The position numbers and the translations under genes were made by a program. Below, in pieces: positions 1-9,124 of a stretch of DNA of 23,980 nucleotides. The stretch's first letter is position 1, and the number at the start of each line of letters is the position of its first letter. The notes beneath the pieces are model-generated. The model made no database searches, was not told the DNA's origin, and worked only from the letters and a program-made list of their open reading frames with translations. This stretch comes from Entophlyctis helioformis. Taxonomy: Eukaryota; Chytridiomycota; Chytridiomycetes; Chytridiales; Chytriomycetaceae. The stretch is from assembly GCA_025526915.1 (NCBI GenBank), contig JAHLKH010000287.1:1-23980 (forward strand), in the 5' to 3' direction.

Positions 1-2055
1 CGTTGGGGTTGTCGGGCGGCGGTGGAATCAGCGTCGACAGCAGCGCCAACTGGCTGTCAGGGTTCCGGTACGCGTATGCCTATGGTGCACTCACGTCAGC
101 GTCCCCCACACACGGCCACCGCACGCCATCCAAACAACAAGCAAACATACCTGGAACGTGTACGCGGCCGCCGCGCAGATGGTGAAATCCTCACGGCCGA
201 GCATGGTCTGCACCGTGACGAGGAGACTCGATTTCGGCGACCCGGGCGGCTGTTTCTGGCTGGGCAGGCCGGCATGCTCCGGCCGCGTGACAAACCGTGA
301 TGACCGTCTTGGCGTACGTGTCCTGGTTGGCCGCATGGCCGCGGATCGTGTCGCCGACCGTCAGCAGCGCCTGCGACCGCACGCGCATCGGCACGTGGAT
401 CGCCATGCCCAGCTGGAACAGCGGCACAATGATGTTGGACGCACCGAGCGCCGTCTGGTGGGGTATGCGTTTGTATCCACACATATGTGTTGTCAGTCAG
501 GCAAGATACGCAGGAAAAGACCGCCCCTCACGCACCTGATTGGCCGACGTGTTGGGGTTGTTGGAGCCCACGAGGATGCGCACAAGGTCCAGCACCGCGT
601 TCACATTGGCAATCTTCTGATCAGTCCCACTCGGTGCGCTCGTGCGTGAGCGGCAGGTCGCCAGCACCGCTCTGGTGGTCCAGCGATCGCCCTTGGACAC
701 CAGCAGCCGGCCCAGCTGCTTGATGCAGCTCGTTTCGCGGAACAGATTCTGGTCGTCGTCGCGTGTGTGTCGGTCAGCAGGAGTCGCATTGGATAAGAGT
801 GAGCATGGCAAGAGACGTGAGTGGTACCTGGTTGGAGACGTTAAAGTGCAGCAGGTTCTGGATGAGCTGCAGACAGTCTTGCACAATGATGCCGCCGTCG
901 GTGGCGCCTTCGTCCAGAATGATGGACAGCAGCCGCTCGAACGCATTCTCGAACGCAATGATCTTCTGGATCTCGGCATTGGACTTTGTGAGCGAGATGA
1001 GCAGCAGCAGGCCCTCTGGTGGTGTAGGCCTCGTGTCAGCCCCAAGTCTGGCAAGTGGAGAGCGAGAGAGAGCGAGCGATAGGGAGAGACTTGCCGTTAC
1101 GGATGATCTCGCGGCGGTCGTCGAGCAGGTCAATGAGTCTGCATACAGACAGCGCCAGTGGGTCAGTCGATCAGCTCAGCCAACGCGCAGACCAACATCG
1201 CACACGGCACGACGCACCGGGAGATGCCCATGGGGCTGGTCAGCACCGCGTCCTGGAAATGCGTGCTGGAATTGCCCAGCAGCGTTGTCAGGAACTGCAC
1301 CGTGTCGAAGCGCACATAAAAGTCGACTTCGGCGAGGATGTCGAGCAGCAGCGTCACGTTGGACGGGTCCTGCACGTTGTTGTCGTTGATACGATGCAAG
1401 AAAGGCGGCATGAGTGAGTGTGCGGTGGATGCGTGCAAGAAGCCATGCGAGAGGGGACGGTACCTTGACGTAGATCTCGGTGAACATGATGCCCAGATCG
1501 TCCTGGTCGTCCTTGCCCTGCCGCCAGCGATGCCGCCGCCATCACCGCCGCCGCACAGCGGCCAGCCAGAGCCAGTCAGTCAGCCAGAGCCAGTCAGTCA
1601 GTCAGCGACAGAAACGCCACCAGCAGCAACAGCGACACACGCAACAGCCAAGACAGCCAAGATAGGGCAGGACAAGATATAGGACGCACCTGCTTGGTGC
1701 AGAGGATGTTGAGCGTCTCCAGCGCCAGCTTGAGAATCTCCACGTCCATGCGGTCCGTGGCCAGCACGTTGATGAGCGCCGTCATCGCCTTGGTGCCCAC
1801 GTCCTATGCACACGGCTCACGCTGTCAGCCCGCCCGCCAGCCAGCCAGCCCGCAAGCCAGCAAGCCAGCCAAACGACGTCCAAGGCAACGCACCAGCCGC
1901 CAGTCACGGGCCAGGCCGCGCAGGCCCTGCACGGCCGACCGGCGGTCCTCGAGCAGCGACGAGTTGAGCACGCGGTCGACGAGCTTGTCGATGGTCTCGG
2001 TGGCCGACTGCGGCTGGCCCTTTTCGCCTGCGAGCGCCTTGAACAGAAACGACAT
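1..2055 (-). CDS. USO1: USO1/p115 vesicle-tethering factor, armadillo head (N-terminal part; 3' end beyond window)
   Basis: Golgi tether that captures ER-derived vesicles with Rab1/Ypt1 and SNAREs. Exons (minus): 2055-1894, 1803-1690, 1517-1464, 1369-1218, 1138-1095, 1015-828, 748-536, 454-296, 255-151, 79 to the edge. About 423 residues are visible, all in the armadillo-like globular head; the coiled coil and acidic tail lie outside. The start MSFLFKALAG then ETIDKLVDRVLNSSLLEDRR matches the family N-terminus. Other family blocks seen are DDLGIMFTEIYVK, VTLLLDILAEVDFYVR, SPMGISR, IIAFENAFERLL and VQDCLQLIQNLL. Exon 5 is best closed by a GC donor, giving IIRNEGLLLL as the family expects, and the intron at 295-256 is only 40 nt. 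Reading straight through that intron keeps a frame open but loses the family match, so I call an intron rather than a frameshift. The identity is secure; individual junctions are inferred. Confidence 0.93.
256..295 (-). other. 40-nt intron in USO1
   Basis: Donor GTTTGT, acceptor GCCAG. The 40-nt length changes the reading frame, and splicing moves from the frame ending ...DTYAKTVIT to the one starting KQPPGSPKSSLL. That reproduces the family's short Pro-rich linker followed by a leucine-rich armadillo helix. Without splicing the frame runs to a stop with no similarity to the family. Confidence 0.7.
1016..1094 (-). other. GC-AG intron in USO1
   Basis: The donor after AAC G reads GCAAGT, which is the usual form for GC introns because the remaining U1 pairing is strong. 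The acceptor is CCAG. Joining gives R-N-E-G-L-L-L-L, as in the p115 head. A GT donor five bases upstream (GTAACG) would also keep frame but deletes the conserved R-N pair and replaces it with Q, so it is less likely. Confidence 0.65.
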
Positions 2056-2183
2056 GCCGTGATCTGCGTGTGCGTGTGTAGATGGCGTGTTGGGAAGAAG
2101 CGTGTCGGCCGCCCCATCGGCCCTTTATTGCACAGATCCCACCACAGATCCCATCCACGGCCCACAGAGTAGACCACGACAGC

Positions 2184-3519
2184 TCACGAAGACGCAGCCG
2201 CCAGTGTCCGCGACGCAGCAGAGCGGAACGGCACGACCGCGCAGCGTGTGTCGCGGCACAGCGACGGCGTGGCGCGCAGGTCCAGCCCAGGGAACAGCGT
2301 CAGCCCGCTCGCGCGCTCGATCGTGTCGGCCGGCACCACAAAGTCGGTCAGCGGCGGCCGGTCCGTCACGGCCGCGTTGGGCAGCACAAACGCCTCGGCG
2401 ACCGTCTTGGTGCCCTTGGTGGCCACAATGACTGTTGGCCTCGCGGTGTCAGTCATCCATCTCGCTCTCTTCCTTGACACACACACACACACAGACACAG
2501 ACTCTCACCCTTGAAAAAGTGCGTCGGGACGGCCGTGTTGGGCGGCGATCCCAGCACCTGGTACCGCACATAGTGCTTGCCGTCTGACGGATCAAGGGCC
2601 GGCAGGTACAGCGGGCCGGTGACCACGTACACGTCGTCGTACACGGCCGTCAGCGAGCGCACAAAGTTTTCAAAATGGCCCCAGTAGCCTCTGTTGAAGT
2701 TTTTGGCGACCTGCGGGCTGATGTTTGACACTGTCGTTGCGCGTGTGATGACAAGCGTGTGAGCATGCGAGGAGACAGCAGATGAACGGCAGACCACGGA
2801 TCCACGTACAGATAAACGTCTGGTCAATCGCGTGTTGCGACGACCGGACATCGGCCGCCGGTACCAGGTGTCCACTGTCGGCATCACACGGCTCGTCAGC
2901 CCACGTCTCGCACACACAAACACATGCACATGCACACGCACACGCGCGTGCTGACCGTACCGATCAAGCCCAGATCCAACATAGTCGGCTAGCCGTGCAC
3001 GGTAGATAGGCGGCACACCGTTCTCTTCAACGAACCGCGAGTGCGATCGGTCAGGTACACCACTACCGCTGCCACCACTGCTGTTGTCGTCGTCGTTGTT
3101 GTTGTTGTCGGGAGAGCCGGACGGCGGGTGCAGGGTCGAGGACGACAGATGCTCGGCAGCCCAGTTTGCGTTGCGTGTCGCGCGGTTGTACGACAGAGCG
3201 TATGCGTCGCGAACGAACACGTCCGTGGTCGGGCCTGTCGTGCATGTCGTGCATGTGTGTCGTGCATGTGTGTGTCAGGTCACTCGCCGCTGACCAACCA
3301 ACTCGTGTGGACGGCCGGCTGACCTGGCATGCCAAACTTGAGAAACGGCGACAGACTGCCGCCGCCACTGCCGCCACTTGTGGTAGTAGTAGGAGTGGAC
3401 GTGGGCGGGGACGTGGGCGGGACAGACGGCGCCGGCTGGCGGGTGCTGAGCCAGGCGGTCAGCGCCGACCCGACGGCCGCACCGACGGCAAACGCCGGCA
3501 GCAGGATCTTGGACGGCAT
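2184..3519 (-). CDS. NUC1: Mitochondrial DNA/RNA endonuclease NUC1 (endonuclease G)
   Basis: Sugar-nonspecific beta-beta-alpha-metal nuclease of the mitochondrial intermembrane space, linked to mtDNA turnover and cell death. Exons (minus): 3519-3324, 3234-2961, 2874-2810, 2730-2509, 2431-2184; total 334 residues. The N-terminus MPSKILLPAFAVGAAVGSAL is a hydrophobic membrane anchor, followed by a Pro/Thr/Ser/Gly linker. The nuclease core runs from FGMPGPTTDVFVRDAY to the end. The catalytic DRGH (about residues 156-159, His159 the general base) is split by the intron at 2960-2875; splicing restores Arg. The metal-ligand Asn is about residue 191 in NFNRGYW. A low-complexity N/D/S/G insert (about residues 115-135) follows the AEHL block. 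The stop lies 128 bp upstream of the USO1 start. A few splice sites are inferred, but the total length is an exact multiple of three. Confidence 0.93.
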
Positions 3520-3598
3520 GGCGTGTGCAAAGCCAGATCACGCGCGCTCGCAATTCATTACGTCACACACAGACACACAGACACGGACGGACCGCACG

Positions 3599-3629
3599 CT
3601 ACTCGTCGTCCTCTTCCTCGTCATCCTCA

Positions 3630-3661
<32 letters not shown>

Positions 3662-6600
3662 CTGATCCTCGGCAGCATCGGCAGCGGCCTCGCCGCCAGC
3701 ACCGCCATCCGCCTCCGCCTCCTCGTCATCGTCGTCCTCGTCCTCCGAGTCGCTCGAGTCGTCGTACTCTTGCCGGAGGTGTGCAGGCACGCGACGGCGG
3801 CCACTCCGCGCGCCGCTGTCGTCGCGCGCAGACCCAGACTGCAGCGCACCCGCCACGCCCTTGGTCTTGATCGTGTTCATCTGCCCGGCGAGCGAGTTGT
3901 CCTCGGGCTCCGAGATGTCGTCTTCGTCGTCCTCCATGGCCGGCAGCGCGCTCTCGTCCTCGACCACGAGCTTGGCGTCGATCGTCTGGTCCGTGCCGGC
4001 GTACGTGTCCGACTTGACAATCACCTGGAACACCCACGTGCCCGCCTTGGGCGGAGCCTGGAACTGCAGGCGGATCGTCTTGTCCGTGTCCAGGCCAACG
4101 ACCTTGCCCAGGCAAATGAGGTGGCCCTCCTTCTGGTTGGCGAGCATGACCCAGTACGTGGGCGGGCGGGAGCCTGGGAAGTACGGTGCGTGCGGCTCGC
4201 GGATCTTTTCTGTCTTGTCCACCCACCACTGGCTCTTCTTGGACTCTTCCTCGGGGTCGTCCAGCTCGTCCGTCAGATGGTCGCCAACAGGCTCCTTGCC
4301 GCCGTACAGCGAGCGCAGCTTGATGCCCAGGTTGACAATGGCGCCAGCCGTGATCGTCGGCTCGCCAAGCACTGTTGTATTGAAGTCCGTGTCGTTGTCA
4401 AATGCCCGTCAGCAGGCTGGCCGATCCAAGACAATTCGCAGGAGCAGCCGAATATTCTGCCGACTGCCCCTCCCGCCAGACTCCCCACCTTCGTACTTGG
4501 CCTTGACAATCTTGAGAGCCGGGTATTTCTCGCCGACGGCCTGGATCGTGTTGAACTGATCGTCGCTCAGCGTGCGAAGCACAGACCTGTCGCCATCGTT
4601 GGACACCACAGCAATACCCAAGGTCAGTCTCTTGCAAGGGCGGCACATGCACGCAAGAGCACGCACCGCTTCTCCTCGTCGCTCAGCTGGAAGTACTGCT
4701 CGAGCGTCGTGATGTTGCGCTTCTTGGTGCTAAAGTGTCTGAGCACATCGCTGTCGGGGAAGGGCAGCTGCATGAGGGGCGACTGGCGGTTGAACAGTGC
4801 CTGGACCATCATCTGAGAAAACTCAATGATGGTGATGGACGCGCCGAGCCATCTGCGGGCCGTGACAATCTGGAGCATGCCGTTGATGAGCGTAGGCGCT
4901 GCCTCAACGACCTTGATTTGCTCTGTGTGCGTGAATGGACAGACGATGGTTGGATAGGATGGGATAGGATGGGATCGGATGGATTGGGCTGGTGAGCACA
5001 GTGGCCTGCGGAAAGACGGGCAGGCATAGCAAGCATGAAATGAGCAGCAACGAACCAGCCGCGAGAATGGGGTTCTTGGGTACGATGCGCAAGAGGTGGG
5101 CGTAGATGAGCACCGAGGCACGGTAGCTGGAGAGGGCGTGGGTGTCACGGACATTGGTCTTCTTCTTGTCGAAGCGCTCAATGGAGCGCGACTCCATGGC
5201 GGTTCTGATCTCGTCGGCCAGGTCGTCGTAGGCCTTGCCGTTCTCTGGCGAGATCATGGACTGGTACTCGTACGACTTTGAGAGCACGTCAATGAGGGCC
5301 TTGAACGGCATGATGTCCTTGATGTCGCGGTAGTACATGGCCATGGTCTCGTTGAGCACCTTGTTCTTGGTGACATGCTTTGCCTGGCTCCACCAGCGGG
5401 CCTGCCGACAGCGCAGTGCGCCATGGCACGGATGGGTCAGCCGGATGCACAGATGCGTGCACCGCCAAGCGAGGCACGGAGGGCAGGGCAAGCACACGTA
5501 CGACGAGGATGGGGAGGGTGATGCCAAAGACGATCGTGTAGACGAGGAGCACGAGGCTGGTGTTGCCCTTTTCGACGAGCCACTTGGGCAGGGCCAGACC
5601 GAGCTGGAAGGCCTGCTTTCCGTCGGGATGGCCGGTCTCGTCAAAGACCTTTCTGGCCTCTTCGTCCGTGAGGCTGTCAGGATCGGACGGGACGAGGAGC
5701 AGGATGTGGAAGGTCAGATTGGGGCGAGCCGGAAGCGAATGGGAGAGAGTATCAGGGAAGCATTACACTTTGTAGGCCTTGGAGATGTCGACAAACAGGT
5801 TGGATGCCTTTTCTCTTTCCTCAGGGGCAACCTTGTCGGGGTGGCTGTCCAAGGCGAGGGGGGCCGTGAGTCTGACGGTCCAACAGCAATCACAGTGGAG
5901 CAGGCCAAGGACGATCGAGGACGCCACTTACAACTTGAGCGAGAGCTTCTTGAAGGCCTTTTTGATGACCGACTCGTCGGCCGACTGGGGAAGCAAGAGG
6001 GGGCAAGGGCAAGAGAAGAGCGTCAGCCAGAGCAGTGGGTTGTGGGTTGGAGATGGACGGCACGCAAGCGGCACGGAACGCACCGAGTCGACGCCGAGGA
6101 TCTGGTAGGGGTCCCAGATGCCCGTCTCTTCGATCTCGGTGGTGAAGGCCTTGTAGACGATAAAGGCAAAGAGCGACCAGCCGAGCAGGAGCAGGAGCAG
6201 GCTGAGGGCCGAGCAGTGTGGTGGTGTGTGGTGGTGTGTGGTGGTGTAAAGGCGAGTCAGCGTGATGGAGCAGTGGAGCAGGCATGCACCACAGCGGCCA
6301 CGGCAACTGGCACGGCAGCGGCAGCGACAACTCACCGCAGCGAGAAGACGGAGCCGGTCGACTTTTGCGAGGCCAGACGGGAGCGTTTGGCAGCGCAGGC
6401 ATCGCAGTCGCAGTCGGACTTGAGCAGCGAGCCTGGGCGGGGGACGGCCAGTCAGTGTGATGGTCAGCCAGATGGACAGCCAGATGGACCGATTGCCAGC
6501 CAGCCAGCCAGCCAACGCCAAGAGCGGCAACGCCTCGTGCAAGTCTGATTGCAAGTGGCCGTGGCCGAGGCGAGTGGTGTGCGGCACTCTGCTGCTACTA

Positions 6601-6884
6601 CTGGTAGTGCTCCTCGTGCTGGACAGACAGACAGCCAAGAAGGGCACCAAACGGCCAGCAGACACAGCGGCCAGCAGACACAACAGCCAACAGCCAACAG
6701 CCACCCGAGACCCAAGACCCCGAGACCCGTGGCAGGCGCACTTGGACGAACCCTTTGTGTTGGTCGAGGGCACGGGCGGCTTGACGAGCGAGTAGTAGGT
6801 GAGCGGCAGCAGGAGCATGGCCAGCAGCGTCAGCAGGAAGAAGTTGAAGACGGCGCCGGTCTCGTCGTAGTTGTACTGCGCCAT
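3599..6884 (-). CDS. SEC63: SEC63, ER translocon J-domain subunit
   Basis: ER membrane protein that recruits the luminal Hsp70 BiP/Kar2 to the Sec61 channel for post-translational import. Exons (minus): 6884-6752, 6432-6336, 6201-6084, 5984-5932, 5844-5767, 5673-5502, 5401-5056, 4922-4667, 4628-4489, 4371-3599; total 721 residues. Order of parts: MAQYNYDETG start, TM1 (about 14-34), TM2 (about 77-95), J domain from WDPYQILGV with HPD at about 135-137 (created by splicing: KLSLKF|HPDK), TM3 (about 196-217), the Sec63/Brl helical region, then the FN3-like beta domain (EVLGEPTITAGAIVNL). The C-terminus is extremely acidic (DSEDEDDDDEE and a long Asp run), like the yeast tail that binds Sec62. 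The first intron is 319 nt; the intron at 4666-4629 is only 38 nt. The 79-bp gap to NUC1 must hold both terminator and promoter. Confidence 0.95.
3627..3662. repeat. GTC/GAC trinucleotide run coding the SEC63 poly-Asp tail
   Basis: The plus strand is a run of GTC interrupted by TCATCATCCTC-type units. The minus strand reads it as GAC codons for about eleven consecutive Asp, flanked by Glu/Asp. It is in frame and so is tolerated as protein, but its length is probably polymorphic. Confidence 0.85.
4629..4666 (-). other. 38-nt intron in SEC63
   Basis: Donor GTGCGT, acceptor AAGAG. The unspliced frame ends at a stop in the next few codons after EEKRCVLLRACAALARD. Splicing gives SDEEKR|LTLGIAVVSNDGD and keeps frame into KYPALKIVKAKYE. 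An AG two bases upstream of the acceptor would break the frame. This is well below the 65-130 nt typical of this window. Confidence 0.65.
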
Positions 6885-6888
6885 GGCG

Positions 6889-6927
6889 GGAGGTGGTTGT
6901 TGGAGGTGGTTGTTGGAGGTGGTTGTT
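6889..6927. repeat. Three perfect 13-bp tandem repeats just upstream of the SEC63 start codon
   Basis: The plus-strand unit GGAGGTGGTTGTT occurs three times end to end (6889-6901, 6902-6914, 6915-6927). In the SEC63 transcript sense this is AACAACCACCTCC three times, ending 5 nt before ATG 6884. It would lie in the 5' leader or core promoter. The A/C-rich, U-poor composition suggests an unstructured leader; any regulatory role is conjecture. Confidence 0.85.
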
Positions 6928-7020
6928 TGGGGCTAGAGGCGCAAAGGGTCGAGCGTGCCAACCAGACGCGGGCAGGCGATCAAGGGAGAGTGAGAGCGAG
7001 GAAGCGGGGGAAGGGGGATT

Positions 7021-7494
7021 TCATTTCTACAGTACCAGACAGCGGGGCAGCAGTAACGGGCAGAGGGTGTGAGAGCAGCAGTAGCAGACAGAGAGTGTTA
7101 GCGAGAGCAGCAGTGGCAGAGATCCACGGCAGACAGACAAGGCTCTTGGTGTGGCTGCGCACCTTGCCGGATTTCTGTGTGCAAGTCAGGCAGACAGACG
7201 GGCAAGTCAGTGGCTGCATTCGACAACCAAGAGGACAGCATCAACAGGCATGCATGCATTCGGCGACCGTCGTACCTTGATGCCACCACCCACTGGGCAG
7301 CAGAGAGCGAGGCCGTAGAGAGCGAGAGAGTCAGCACATGTCCATACACACAGGCAGACACATAGGGAGAGAGCATGCGCCTCACCAAGCGGGCCCTTCT
7401 GGCCGGCCTTGGCAGCCAGCTCCTTGAGCTTGGCCTGCTCCTCCTTCTGCTTCTGCTTGAAGGCGAGGTCGTCCTGGTTGTGAGTGTGAGTGTG

Positions 7495-7578
<84 letters not shown>

Positions 7579-7832
7579 GGCAGACAGTGCCAGACAGTGA
7601 CAGACAGTGACAGACAGAGTGACAACCCGCACCTCGTCCAACTCGCCCGGGCCGCCCTTCTTGGGGGCCTTGAGAGGCTGTTGCGTTGCAGCAAGCAGGT
7701 GGGTCAGTGCGCCAGTCCATCCAGCCAGTCCAGCCAGCCAGTCCAACGACCCAGCCAGCCAGCCAGCCAGCCAGCCAGCCTCGTCTGCGTCTGCTGCCGC
7801 ACCTTGAGCTTGCCGCCTTGACGTCCCGACAT
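7021..7832 (-). CDS. TMA7: TMA7, translation machinery-associated protein 7, in six exons
   Basis: Small, highly basic ribosome-associated protein conserved in eukaryotes (CCDC72 in animals). Exons (minus): 7832-7803, 7677-7633, 7473-7386, 7292-7276, 7174-7163, 7026-7021. The product is about 65 residues: MSGRQGGKLK, PLKAPKKGGPGELDE, DDLAFKQKQKEEQ then a Lys/Ala helix, VGGGIK, KSGK, K-stop. The family's usual form is MSGREGGKKKPLK...DFKQKQKEEQ...GGIKKSGKK, so the tiny last exons are needed to reproduce the normal end. If the last intron is retained, translation runs into about 60 unrelated residues. Exons 4, 5 and 6 are 17, 12 and 6 nt. Intron 2 holds an 80-bp TG/CA run. The gene is divergent from uL15m. 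The identity is sure; the last exon rests on family match plus a CTGTAG acceptor. Confidence 0.92.
7497..7577. repeat. (TG)n microsatellite, about 80 bp, in TMA7 intron 2
   Basis: An almost uninterrupted TG run on plus (CA on the TMA7 transcript strand) occupies about half of the 159-nt intron between TMA7 exons 2 and 3 and ends about 24 nt from the acceptor. CAGACAGTGA-type degenerate repeats continue to about 7620. CA repeats can bind hnRNP L-type splicing regulators in animals; whether that applies here is unknown. Confidence 0.95.
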
Positions 7833-7938
7833 GTGTGCGTCTGTCTGTGTGTTACTGTGAGTGAGTCCAAGTGAGAGTAAAATGCCCCGATTCTGCTACC
7901 TTTTCCGTTTCTGACCAACAACCAACCAACTGGCCGCA
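7833..7938. promoter_or_regulatory. Shared divergent promoter of TMA7 (-) and uL15m (+)
   Basis: The two start codons are only 106 bp apart on opposite strands, so both promoters and 5' leaders must share this segment. It includes a GAGTGAGTCCAAGTGAGAG stretch, AAAATGCC, and CCAACAACCAACCAAC before the uL15m ATG. No TATA box is obvious. Both products are ribosome-related, so co-expression would be plausible. Confidence 0.6.
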
Positions 7939-8130
7939 ATGCTCCTGCGTCCGTCGATCCCTGCCCGGCTGCATGCCGCTGCCCGGTTGCATGCGCCTGC
8001 CCGGCCCGCCTTCACACGCTCCTTGACGCTTGCGTCTGCCGCTGCATCTGCGCCTGCCCGCTCCAGGCTGCTCCCTCCGTCCGCCTCCGCCTCGGCCCTC
8101 TGCTCCCGCCTGGCGTGCCTGTCGCTGGCT

Positions 8131-8162
<32 letters not shown>

Positions 8163-8984
8163 TGCACCACCCGCTGCCGTCTTGTCAACGATCCGCTCCG
8201 TGTCGCTCGTCGCCCGCCCAAAAGAGTTCCTGCACACACACAACGTCAAGTTTGCACCGGGCTCTCGCAAAAAGGTACACCTTCTCTCACCCTTCCCCTT
8301 CTCCTTCTCCTCCTCCATCTGCCCACACTCACTCGGCTTCCTCGACAGGCAAAGCGCCTCGGTCGCGGTGGCAAGGGCAAGACCGCCGGCCGTGGTCGCA
8401 AGGGCTTCAAGGCCCGCCAAGGCCGCGACCGGCCGCAGCGCGCCTACGAGGGCGGCCAGTCCGGCATCACCTCGGCCATCCCAAAGATCGGTCTGCAGCG
8501 CCAGGGCCCGCGCCTCGCCAACCGCCTCAACCTGCGCCGCATCTCGCTCGACACCCTCCAGCACTGGATCGACGCCGGCAGACTCGACGCGTCGCGCCGC
8601 ATCGGCATCCGTGAACTGGCCCTGTCCGGCTGTGCCGGCCGCATCCGCGACGGCGTCGTCCTCTTGGCCACCGGTGCCCAGTTCCTCAGGTCGCCCGTCG
8701 ACATCGAGGTCACCCGCGCGTCTCTCTGCGCGATCCGTGCCGTCGAGGCAGTCGGCGGCAAGGTCTCGACCGTCTACCACAATGCAGAGATTGTGCGGGC
8801 CGCCATCAAGCCCCAGGCTTACCTCGATGTCCCCAAGATCATCCTGCCCCCGAACCCAAAGGACTTGACGCGCTACGCTGACCCTGACCGTCGCGGCTAT
8901 CTTGCTCCGCTTGCTGCTGGCGCCGCCAAGCAGGACATTATCGAAAAGATCCTGCTCGAGACCAGACGCAAGAACAAGAACTAG
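7939..8984 (+). CDS. MRPL15: Mitochondrial large-subunit ribosomal protein uL15m
   Basis: Nuclear gene for the mitochondrial 54S/39S protein of the bacterial L15 family (human MRPL15, yeast Mrpl10). Exons 7939-8274 and 8349-8984 join in phase 0 for 323 residues. The N-terminus is a long Arg/Ala/Ser-rich presequence (MLLRPSIPARLHAAARLHAP and onward), including a ten-serine run. The L15 signature follows across the splice: SRKK|AKRLGRGGKGKTAGRGRKG, then GGQ and the C-terminal L15/L18e fold (ILATGAQFLRSPV-like segment, KVSTVYHN). The mature protein probably starts between the Ser run and RPKEFLH. This is the only plus-strand gene in the window; it converges on HIRA with 140 bp between stop codons. 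Confidence 0.95.
8130..8163. repeat. GTC/TCG triplet run coding poly-Ser in the uL15m presequence
   Basis: About eleven TCG triplets encode consecutive serines in the poorly conserved transit-peptide region. The run is in frame, so length change would be tolerated. Confidence 0.85.
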
Positions 8985-9056
8985 GCGCTGGCTTGTCTTG
9001 ATGTCGGATCAGTGGTTGGCTGTTGGTTGTTCTTGTTGATGCGAATACACGCAAGG

Positions 9057-9083
9057 CTATGCTATGCTATGCTATGCTATGCA
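9057..9083. repeat. GCTAT pentanucleotide tandem repeat between convergent genes
   Basis: Five head-to-tail copies of GCTAT, followed by GCAATT, lie in the 140-bp gap between the uL15m stop (8984) and the HIRA stop (9125). The repeat lies in the 3' region of both genes. No AATAAA was seen in the gap on either strand. Confidence 0.85.
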
Positions 9084-9124
9084 ATTCCGTCCCTTCATTC
9101 CTCTGCCAATCTGCAGACGGCTCA

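Noticed and set aside
250..300. Frameshift or pseudogene in USO1
   Set aside because: A GTTTGT...CCAG intron of 40 nt explains the frame change and yields family-like protein on both sides.
2875..2915. NUC1 active site apparently mutated to DSGH
   Set aside because: Ser comes from intron bases (GCCGACAG). Splicing at CAG|TGGACAC joins CG to T and gives DRGH.
3558..3565. TGACGTAA (CRE/ATF-like) in the NUC1 upstream gap
   Set aside because: It is a good match to a bZIP site and well placed, but a single 8-mer is weak evidence and I saw no second copy in other promoters here.
3329..4816. Long plus-strand open frame of nearly 500 codons opposite SEC63
   Set aside because: It is the antisense of conserved SEC63 exons and introns; its Val-rich runs come from reading the Asp triplets backwards, and it has no family similarity.
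5337..6548. Plus-strand open frame of about 400 codons opposite the SEC63 J-domain region
   Set aside because: It covers SEC63 exons and introns on the other strand. Stop codons are rare because of GC-rich third positions on the coding strand.
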